In this document: positions 16,059 through 22,156 of the stretch, piece after piece
Layout: each line of letters opens with the position of its first letter
Numbering within the stretch: the stretch's first letter is position 1
Origin: an uncultured Gammaproteobacteria bacterium
GTDB lineage: Bacteria > Pseudomonadota > Gammaproteobacteria > UBA9214
Assembly (NCBI GenBank): GCA_905480065.1
Contig: CAJQOV010000099.1
Coordinates: 1 to 24,087 of the forward strand
Direction: 5' to 3'
DNA: 24,087 nucleotides
Notes under the pieces: model-generated
Database searches by the model: none
Told to the model about the DNA's origin: nothing
What the model saw: the letters and a program-made list of their open reading frames with translations, nothing else
Position numbers and translations under genes: made by a program

Positions 16059-17075
16059 GTGACAGCAAACAAACCGGGTTCCGGGCCTTACCCCGCCACA
16101 CGCCTGCGGCGTATGCGCCGCGATAACTTTTCGCGTCGACTGATGCGCGAGACACAACTCGACAGTGCCGACCTGATTTGCCCGATTTTCATCGTGGAAG
16201 GCAGCGGCAAACGCGAATCCGTAGCCTCCATGCCTGGCGTGGAACGCCTGAGTATCGACCTGCTGGTCCAGGAAGCGGGGGAGCTGTACGCACTCGGCAT
16301 ACCTGCCATCGCGCTGTTTCCGGTCACCCCGGCAGAGCAAAAAACCCTCGATGCGCGCGAGGCCTACAACCCGGACGGTCTGGCCCAGCGCGCGGTGCGC
16401 GCCTTGAAGGATGCCGTGCCCGAGCTGGGTGTGATTACCGACGTCGCACTCGATCCGTTCACCACGCATGGCCAGGACGGGCTGATCGACAGCAGCGGCT
16501 ATGTACTGAATGATGAAACCGTCGAGGTGCTGGTGCGCCAGGCGCTTTCCCATGCAGACAGTGGCGCAGACATAGTCGCGCCGTCCGACATGATGGACGG
16601 CCGCATCGGTGCAATACGTGCCGCGCTGGAAGACGCCGGCTACCGCAACACGCGCATCCTGGCCTACGCGGCCAAGTATGCCTCGAGCTTCTATGGCCCA
16701 TTCCGCGATGCCGTCGGTTCGGCTGGCAACCTCGGCACCGGCAACAAGTACACCTACCAGATGGATCCGGGCAACGGCGACGAGGCGCTGCGTGAGGTCG
16801 CGCTCGACCTGGCGGAGGGCGCGGACATGGTGATGGTAAAACCGGGCATGCCCTATCTCGACATCGTACGGCGCGTGAAGCAGGAATTCGGCGTACCGAC
16901 CTTTGCCTACCAGGTGAGCGGGGAATATGCCATGCTCAAGGCCGCTGCCCGGAACGGCTGGCTGGATGAACGCGCCGTGGTGCTGGAATCGCTGATATGT
17001 TTCAAGCGCGCCGGTGCCGACGCGATCCTGACCTATTTTGCCAGGCAGGCCGCCAGCTGGCTGCAGCAAGGATAA
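16059..17075 (+). CDS. hemB: Delta-aminolevulinic acid dehydratase (porphobilinogen synthase)
   Basis: A 338-residue cytoplasmic enzyme that joins two 5-aminolevulinate molecules to porphobilinogen, an early step in haem synthesis. Two active-site lysines are visible: Lys206 in AAKYASSFYGPFRDA and Lys261 in MVMVKPGMPYLDIVRR. The metal segment reads TDVALDPFTTHGQDG, with Asp where zinc enzymes carry Cys, so this is the Mg-type seen in Pseudomonas aeruginosa. I choose the GTG at 16059 because AGGAG (16046-16050) stands 8 bp upstream and the N-terminus then matches relatives (TRLRRMRRDNFSRRLMRE). The frame is open further upstream, but that part has no family likeness. Confidence 0.96.
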   Translation: MTANKPGSGPYPATRLRRMRRDNFSRRLMRETQLDSADLICPIFIVEGSGKRESVASMPGVERLSIDLLVQEAGELYALGIPAIALFPVTPAEQKTLDAREAYNPDGLAQRAVRALKDAVPELGVITDVALDPFTTHGQDGLIDSSGYVLNDETVEVLVRQALSHADSGADIVAPSDMMDGRIGAIRAALEDAGYRNTRILAYAAKYASSFYGPFRDAVGSAGNLGTGNKYTYQMDPGNGDEALREVALDLAEGADMVMVKPGMPYLDIVRRVKQEFGVPTFAYQVSGEYAMLKAAARNGWLDERAVVLESLICFKRAGADAILTYFARQAASWLQQG

Positions 17076-17105
17076 GCCGTAACGTACACAAACCATCGTT
17101 GTCTT

Positions 17106-17139
17106 CCGAACCGGCCACGTGGCCTTGTGCCGGGTTCGG
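17106..17139 (+). repeat. Long inverted repeat between hemB and the DUF47 gene
   Basis: CCGAACCGGC (17106-17115) pairs with GCCGGGTTCGG (17129-17139) over 10 bp with one bulged base and a 13-nt loop. No T-run follows on either strand, so it is not a typical intrinsic terminator. It may end hemB transcripts weakly, stabilise the 3' end, or be a protein-binding site for the phosphate-uptake genes behind it. Confidence 0.5.
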
Positions 17140-17211
17140 TAACCTGAACCATGCCGGAGCGGAGTGCCGCTTCGGGAGCAGGCTCAACCGCATCGTGCCA
17201 GAGGAAAATAT

Positions 17212-17889
17212 ATGCCAAAAACACCCATATCAGGGCTATTCGGCACGTCACCGGTAAAGCCGCTCCAGCAACACATGGCGAGCGTACAGAAATGTACCGA
17301 ACGGCTGTTACCGTATTTTGACGCCGTGCTGGCACAGGACTGGGAAGTGGCGGCGCGCGAACAACACACCATTACCGAGCTGGAGCATGCCGCCGACCGG
17401 CTCAAGCGGGAACTGCGCCTGCGCCTGCCCAACAGCCTGTTCATGCCGGTGGCACGCCGCGATCTGCTGGAAGTACTCACCATGCAGGACCGGATCGCAA
17501 ACACTGCAAAAGACATCGCAGGGTTGATACTCGGCCGCCACATGGTAATTCCGGAATCACTGGCACCGAAGTTCCGCCAGTTCGTCATGCGCTCGATAGA
17601 TGCATCTGCACAGGCACAAAAGGTTATCAATGAACTCGATGAGCTGGTGGAGACCGGTTTCCGCGGCAACGAGGTCAAGCTGGTGGCCGCCATGATCCAC
17701 GAGCTGGATGCAATCGAACACGACACGGACTGTATACAGGTAGAGATCCGCGCCGGCCTGGCTCGCCTGGAGCGCGACCTGCCACCGATTGATGTCATGT
17801 TCCTGTACAAGATCATTGACTGGATCGGCGACCTCGGCGACCGTGCACAACAGGTTGGCAGTCGACTCGAAGTGATGCTCGCCAGCTAG
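17212..17889 (+). CDS. DUF47 (PhoU-like) phosphate transport regulator
   Basis: A 225-residue, all-helical cytoplasmic protein of the DUF47/TIGR00153 family, distantly related to PhoU. It starts MPKTPISGLFGTSP and shows the typical patterns: LEHAADRLKRELRLRLPNSLFMPVARRDLLEVLTMQDRIAN in the first half and AMIHELDAIEHDTDCIQVEIR, then IDWIGDLGDRAQQVGSRLEVML, at the end. AGAGGA stands 6 bp before the ATG. An in-frame ATG 16 codons upstream is not used by relatives. It lies 10 bp before the Pit gene, the usual pairing, and by analogy it modulates or stabilises Pit-mediated phosphate uptake. No PhoB box was seen upstream. Confidence 0.92.
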   Translation: MPKTPISGLFGTSPVKPLQQHMASVQKCTERLLPYFDAVLAQDWEVAAREQHTITELEHAADRLKRELRLRLPNSLFMPVARRDLLEVLTMQDRIANTAKDIAGLILGRHMVIPESLAPKFRQFVMRSIDASAQAQKVINELDELVETGFRGNEVKLVAAMIHELDAIEHDTDCIQVEIRAGLARLERDLPPIDVMFLYKIIDWIGDLGDRAQQVGSRLEVMLAS

Positions 17890-17899
17890 GGGAACCGGG

Positions 17900-19162
17900 A
17901 TGGAAATGGAATACGCAATGATCCTGCTCTCGCTGGCAGCCGTGTTCGGTCTGTTCATGGCGTGGGGCATCGGTGCAAACGACGTCGCCAACGCCATGGC
18001 TACCTCGGTCGGTTCCGGCGCCATTACCATCCGGCAAGCCATCCTGGTTGCAGCGGTATTCGAGTTTACCGGTGCGGTGCTGGCTGGCGGCCATGTCACC
18101 GCAACCATCCGCAAGGGCATCATCGATGCCAATGCATTGACCGGGACACCGGAGCTGCTCGTGTACGGTATGCTCGCTGCATTGCTGGCCGCCGGCATCT
18201 GGCTGCTGATCGCCTCCATGCTGGGCTGGCCGGTGTCCACCACGCATTCGATTGTCGGTGCGATTATCGGCTTTGCCATGGTCGGCATTGGCATGGATGC
18301 CGTGAAATGGGGCAAGGTCGGTTCCATCGTGGCCAGCTGGATCGCATCACCGCTGCTGGCGGGAATCATTGCCTTCATTATTTTTACCAGTGTGCAACGC
18401 ATGATCCTGAACACGGCGGAGCCACTGAAAAATGCGCGTCGCTACGTGCCCGTGTATATCTTTCTTGCCGGCTTCATGATTTCGCTGATCACCCTGCTCA
18501 AGGGTCTGACTCATATCGGCCTGAAACTTACCACCCTCGAATGCTACCTGATCGCTACCGGCTGTGGACTCGTCATTATGTTGATTGGCATCCTGTTGAT
18601 CCGACGGGTGATTTATGACCCGGAAGCCGATCGCGATTTCCACTACGCCAACGTGGAGCGCATCTTTGCCATCCTGATGCTGGTCACCGCCTGCTCCATG
18701 GCATTCGCACATGGTTCCAATGATGTTGCCAATGCGGTTGGCCCGGTAGCGGCCGTGGTCAGCATCATCAACAGTGGCGGCCAGCTCTCCCAGAATTCCC
18801 CGTTACCGGTCTGGATCCTGCTGCTCGGTGGTGTCGGTATCGTACTGGGGCTGGCGATGTATGGACACAAGGTGATCGCAACCGTCGGCAAGAACATTAC
18901 CGAACTCACGCCCAGCCGCGGATTTTCGGCGGAGCTTGCCGCTGCCACAACGGTAGTGCTGGCCTCTGGTACCGGCATCCCGATTTCAACCACGCACACG
19001 CTGGTCGGCGCGGTACTCGGCGTAGGCATGGCGCGCGGCATCGCTGCGCTCGACCTGCGCGTGGTGCGCAATATCTTCATGTCGTGGATCATCACCCTGC
19101 CGGCGGGCGGCATTCTGGCAATCCTGTTCTTCTTCCTGTTCAAGGCAGTGTTTTCTGCCTGA
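17900..19162 (+). CDS. PiT-family inorganic phosphate transporter
   Basis: A 420-residue inner-membrane carrier with about ten membrane segments. It has the two PiT half-repeat signatures: GANDVANAMATSVGSGAIT (from residue 25) and GSNDVANAVGPVAAV (from residue 272). It also has two PVSTTHS/PISTTHT motifs, one per half, as expected for the inverted-repeat fold. Pit proteins take up metal-phosphate or phosphate driven by H+ or Na+ with low affinity and are usually constitutive. Start ATG at 17900 has GGGGAA 5 bp upstream; a second ATG two codons later is equally possible. It is paired with the DUF47 gene. The aroE gene begins 22 bp after its stop. Confidence 0.95.
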   Translation: MEMEYAMILLSLAAVFGLFMAWGIGANDVANAMATSVGSGAITIRQAILVAAVFEFTGAVLAGGHVTATIRKGIIDANALTGTPELLVYGMLAALLAAGIWLLIASMLGWPVSTTHSIVGAIIGFAMVGIGMDAVKWGKVGSIVASWIASPLLAGIIAFIIFTSVQRMILNTAEPLKNARRYVPVYIFLAGFMISLITLLKGLTHIGLKLTTLECYLIATGCGLVIMLIGILLIRRVIYDPEADRDFHYANVERIFAILMLVTACSMAFAHGSNDVANAVGPVAAVVSIINSGGQLSQNSPLPVWILLLGGVGIVLGLAMYGHKVIATVGKNITELTPSRGFSAELAAATTVVLASGTGIPISTTHTLVGAVLGVGMARGIAALDLRVVRNIFMSWIITLPAGGILAILFFFLFKAVFSA

Positions 19163-19184
19163 TGCGCTGCCGATTGATACAGCC

Positions 19185-20012
19185 ATGACGGACCATTATG
19201 CAGTAATGGGCAACCCGGTTGCCCACAGCAAGTCACCACGTATTCACCGCCTGTTTGCGCAACAGACCGTACAGTCGATCGAGTACACCCGCATCCTGGT
19301 TGAACCGGGCGGCTTTAATGCCGCGGTGGCCGAATTCGTTGGCCAGGGCGGCAAGGGGGTCAATATCACCGTGCCGTTCAAGGAAGACGCCTGGCGACTC
19401 GCACATACCCGCAGTCCGCGCGCCGAACACGCCGGCGCCGTCAACACGCTGGTACTGGACCCGTCCGGCCGGCATTTCGGTGACAACACCGACGGTATCG
19501 GGCTGGTGCGTGACCTGCGCGACAACCATGGTGCACAACTGCAAGGTATGCGCATCCTGCTGCTCGGCGCGGGCGGCGCCGCACGTGGCGTCATCGAACC
19601 CTTGTTGCAGGAAAGACCGGCGCTGCTGGTCATTGCCAACCGCACCGCAGACAAGGCCGTCGCACTGGCACGCCACTTCTGCGGAGTCGGTCATACCGAA
19701 GGCTGCGGACTCGCCGATGTGACCGGACAGACGTTCGATATCATCATCAATGCCACGGCGGCAAGTCTGTCCGGTGCAGTACCGGATATCGATCCCGGCG
19801 TGATCACCGAGCAGTGCTGGTGTTATGACATGATGTATGGCAACGAACCGACCGCGTTCATGCGCTGGGCCGAGAAACACGGCGCAACAAAAATCATCGA
19901 CGGGCTGGGCATGCTGGTCGAGCAGGCCGCAGAGGCGTTTTATTTGTGGCGCCAGGTACGTCCGGACACCGCGCCGGTAATCGCCGCGTTACGAAGTGGT
20001 ATAGAAAAATAG
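19185..20012 (+). CDS. aroE: Shikimate dehydrogenase (NADP+)
   Basis: A 275-residue cytoplasmic enzyme that reduces 3-dehydroshikimate to shikimate with NADPH in aromatic amino acid synthesis. Substrate residues are visible: Ser15 and Ser17 in NPVAHSKSPRIH, the catalytic pair Lys66 (NITVPFKEDAW) and Asp103 (GDNTDGIGLVRDL), and Asn87. The NADP-binding glycine loop is LLLGAGGAARGV, followed by IANRTADKA. The C-terminus carries the usual DGLGMLVEQAAEAFYLW. Length is typical (E. coli 272). No strong ribosome site is visible, and the ATG 22 bp after pit suggests read-through transcription. It is AroE rather than YdiB on the basis of these motifs and length. Confidence 0.96.
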   Translation: MTDHYAVMGNPVAHSKSPRIHRLFAQQTVQSIEYTRILVEPGGFNAAVAEFVGQGGKGVNITVPFKEDAWRLAHTRSPRAEHAGAVNTLVLDPSGRHFGDNTDGIGLVRDLRDNHGAQLQGMRILLLGAGGAARGVIEPLLQERPALLVIANRTADKAVALARHFCGVGHTEGCGLADVTGQTFDIIINATAASLSGAVPDIDPGVITEQCWCYDMMYGNEPTAFMRWAEKHGATKIIDGLGMLVEQAAEAFYLWRQVRPDTAPVIAALRSGIEK

Positions 20013-20462
20013 CAGCAAAGATCACAGTACCACATGGAAGCGGGAGCCAGAGTAACGCGTGGGGCAGTTAGCAGCAGGACAGGAGGATGAATATTCTCAG
20101 GCCCGTTTTCCAGTGCCCGGAAAATAAATCACTAATTGCAGCATGAACTTGCTGTTCCTTGCCTGAACGTTTCCGGACAAAACAGGCCGTTTCCGAGCTC
20201 CCCGGATCAGCAACTATAATTCAGAAACTAGCGCGTATAGATTGCATAGCAGGCTTTCCGTACGCGGATGACGCTCAGGAATGTTTATATTTACCAGTGC
20301 ATGGATCCATACGACAGGACCACGACTCACAGCAACACGATACACATCCACTGCTTTATTGGTGCGGAACAGCGGCACCGATGTCGCCATGATTGAAATG
20401 TTCCTGAGCAGCCGTATCTATCATGGTGTCAGTATTACTGGCCGGTAACCCGAGGAGTTTTT
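20013..20462 (+). other. 450-bp gene-free stretch before the DUF3047 gene
   Basis: Base composition drops here compared with the flanking genes, with many A/T-rich words. I see no credible gene. A 19-codon frame starts at 20087 directly behind AGGAGG but with no spacer, and looks accidental. A 77-codon plus-strand frame (20159-20392) has no ribosome site and an unlikely composition. A perfect TATAAT is present at 20215-20220. No terminator for aroE is visible. It could be the remnant of a lost gene or a long leader. Confidence 0.5.
20191..20220 (+). promoter_or_regulatory. Possible sigma-70 promoter with perfect -10 box
   Basis: TATAAT at 20215-20220 fits the -10 consensus fully; TTCCGA at 20191-20196 is a poor -35 at 18 bp. 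If active, it would give the DUF3047 gene a 5' leader of about 235 nt. Confidence 0.35.
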
Positions 20463-21242
20463 ATGCAGCGGGAGTTGCACAGCGACTACATAAAACGCGG
20501 CATCGCTGCACTATTACCTGTTTGTCTGCTGATCTGGTCAGAATTGATACATGCCCAGTCACCCGGATATCTTGAGATAGGCAAGTTTTCAGCAAGCAAG
20601 ACAGACGGAAATCTGCCGGATGGCTGGAAGCCATTGACCTTCAGCCGGATCAAGCGGCATACCGACTACTCCCTGGTGGCAGTAGATGGAGCAGTTGTTG
20701 TAAAAGCTGTCAGTGACCAGTCTGCTTCCGGCCTGACGCGGGCCATTTCCATTGACCCTGCACAATACCCTGTCATCCAGTGGCAATGGAAAGTGGACAA
20801 TATCCTGCAGAAGGGCAATCCAACCAGCAAGGACGGGGATGACTATCCCGCCAGGATTTACATTACCTTCGCGCTTGATCCGGACAGGGCCGGGCAGCTG
20901 GAGCGACTGAAACATAAGGCTGCCAGGCTCATCTATGGGCAAGATATCCCATACAGGGCGATCTCATATATCTGGGGGAGTAATAGCCGGCCTGGCAGTA
21001 TGATTGCAAATCCCTACACGGACCGGGTCATGATGTTCGTTATCGAGGCAGGTGATGAAAAGCTGCAACAGTGGGTAACCGAGAAGCGCAATATCCTTGA
21101 GGATTACAAAAAGGCCTTCGGCGAGGAGCCCGCAGTGATATCTGGTGTTGCCATCATGACGGATACTGACAACACGCGGGAATCTGCCATCGCCTGGTAT
21201 GGTGATATTGTTTTCACAAACGGTCAGGCTGTCTCGGACTAG
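20463..21242 (+). CDS. DUF3047 family secreted protein
   Basis: A 259-residue protein with a signal peptide: basic start (YIKRG), hydrophobic IAALLPVCLLIWSELIHA, cleavage near HAQ/SPG. The mature part has the DUF3047 pattern: LPDGWKPLTF, an IQWQWKV strand, GDDYPARIYITFAL, then AISYIWGS and MMFVIEAG, ending in a SAIAWYGDIVF strand. The function of this family is not known; its fold looks like a beta-sandwich of the carbohydrate-binding sort, but that is inference. A strong ribosome site GAGGAG stands 5 bp before the ATG. The gene is clearly lower in G+C than its neighbours and is alone between aroE and the gamma-carbonic anhydrase gene, so it may be a transferred or accessory insertion. Confidence 0.82.
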   Translation: MQRELHSDYIKRGIAALLPVCLLIWSELIHAQSPGYLEIGKFSASKTDGNLPDGWKPLTFSRIKRHTDYSLVAVDGAVVVKAVSDQSASGLTRAISIDPAQYPVIQWQWKVDNILQKGNPTSKDGDDYPARIYITFALDPDRAGQLERLKHKAARLIYGQDIPYRAISYIWGSNSRPGSMIANPYTDRVMMFVIEAGDEKLQQWVTEKRNILEDYKKAFGEEPAVISGVAIMTDTDNTRESAIAWYGDIVFTNGQAVSD

Positions 21243-21352
21243 CGCAAATCGCAAGGAACATCGCGGTCGGTTCCTGCCGGCTGTAAGCCATGGCCGCCAC
21301 TGGCCACTCCGCTGCATGCAGGACTCACACCCCGGTACACCCTGTGGCCAAA

Positions 21353-21886
21353 TCAAATTCCTGCCAGGTACCGGTTTTTCAGCTCCACGTAATGTTGCGC
21401 GGAGTAATCCAGAAACGCTATTTCCTGCTCGCGCAATTCACGCACACGGCGTGCCGGCGAACCCACCCACAGGTAACCGCCTTCCAGTTCGTGGCCGGGC
21501 GGCACCAGGCTGCCGGCACCGACGATGGCACCCGAGCGCACGATGGCGCCGTCCATAATGGTTGCCGCCATACCGATCAGGCAACGATCTTCCACCATGC
21601 AGCCGTGCAGGGTGGCCTGGTGACCGACGGTGATATCGGCACCAATGCGTAACGGGAATCCGCCCGGCGCGAATTCACTGTCGTGACTGACATGCAGGAT
21701 GGTGCCGTCCTGGATATTGGTACGTGCACCGATCTCGATAAAATTCACATCACCGCGCGCCACCACATGCGGCCACAGTGACACATCCTCCGCCAGCGTC
21801 ACATTGCCGATCACCAGTGCCTGTTCATCCACGTAGGCACGCGCGGCAATTTTCGGATGGATATTCACAAAGCTCCGTACGGTCAC
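21353..21886 (-). CDS. Gamma-carbonic anhydrase family protein (YrdA/PaaY-like)
   Basis: A 177-residue left-handed beta-helix protein. Hexapeptide repeats run through most of it (ALVIGNVTLAEDVSLWPHVVARGD, IGARTNIQDGTILHV, IGADITVGHQATLHGC, IGMAATIMDGAIV). The three zinc-ligand histidines of the family are in place: His65 in ILHV, and His89 and His94 in GHQATLHGC. A C-terminal helix (EIAFLDYSAQHYVELKNRY) closes the trimer-forming domain. Members include true carbonic anhydrases and proteins such as PaaY that hydrolyse CoA thioesters, so the actual reaction is uncertain. It is divergent from prlC and convergent with the DUF3047 gene; yrdA-like genes next to prlC are also found in other gammaproteobacteria. 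Confidence 0.9.
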   Translation of the reverse strand: MTVRSFVNIHPKIAARAYVDEQALVIGNVTLAEDVSLWPHVVARGDVNFIEIGARTNIQDGTILHVSHDSEFAPGGFPLRIGADITVGHQATLHGCMVEDRCLIGMAATIMDGAIVRSGAIVGAGSLVPPGHELEGGYLWVGSPARRVRELREQEIAFLDYSAQHYVELKNRYLAGI

Positions 21887-21940
21887 ATGGCACCTCGATT
21901 TACCGGGTTAGGGAGGCGCTGGCTGATAACTGTTCTGTCA

Positions 21941-22027
21941 TCATTGCGAGCGCCCCCAGGGGGTCTTGGATATCATCACGTCCCTGCGAATCGCGCATGA
22001 CAGCGGTAGACACCCTGTTCGCAATGA
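21941..22027. repeat. 87-bp element bounded by 9-bp inverted repeats
   Basis: TCATTGCGA (21941-21949) and its exact complement TCGCAATGA (22019-22027) bound an 87-bp unit between the gamma-carbonic anhydrase and prlC genes. TCATTGCGA-type ends are common in small dispersed, non-coding chromosomal repeats of proteobacteria. No target-site duplication is evident. Confidence 0.4.
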
Positions 22028-22039
22028 ATCCTGCAATCC

Positions 22040-22058
22040 GGGCTCTGTGACAGAGCCC
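22040..22058. repeat. Near-perfect palindrome upstream of prlC
   Basis: GGGCTCTG (22040-22047) pairs fully with CAGAGCCC (22051-22058) across TGA. There is no T-run on either side. It could be part of the neighbouring repeat element or a binding site in the divergent promoter region of prlC. Confidence 0.45.
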
Positions 22059-22156
22059 GTCCTGGCGAATCAAAAGTTACAGGCAAGGCACATGCCCTTG
22101 CAAGTGATCCCGTGCTAAAGTTGCCCCGCTAAATAATCCGATGAGGTAACTGCTGC

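Noticed and set aside
16044..17096. 350-codon minus-strand open frame
   Set aside because: Antisense to hemB; no recognisable domain and composition of a shadow frame.
20087..20146. 19-codon frame directly after AGGAGG
   Set aside because: The ribosome site touches the start codon with no spacer, and the peptide shows no sign of selection.
20159..20392. 77-codon plus-strand frame between aroE and the DUF3047 gene
   Set aside because: No ribosome site, unlikely amino-acid composition, and no resemblance to any family.
22040..22058. Palindrome considered as an intrinsic terminator
   Set aside because: No T-run on either strand and it stands in a divergent promoter region where no transcript needs to end.
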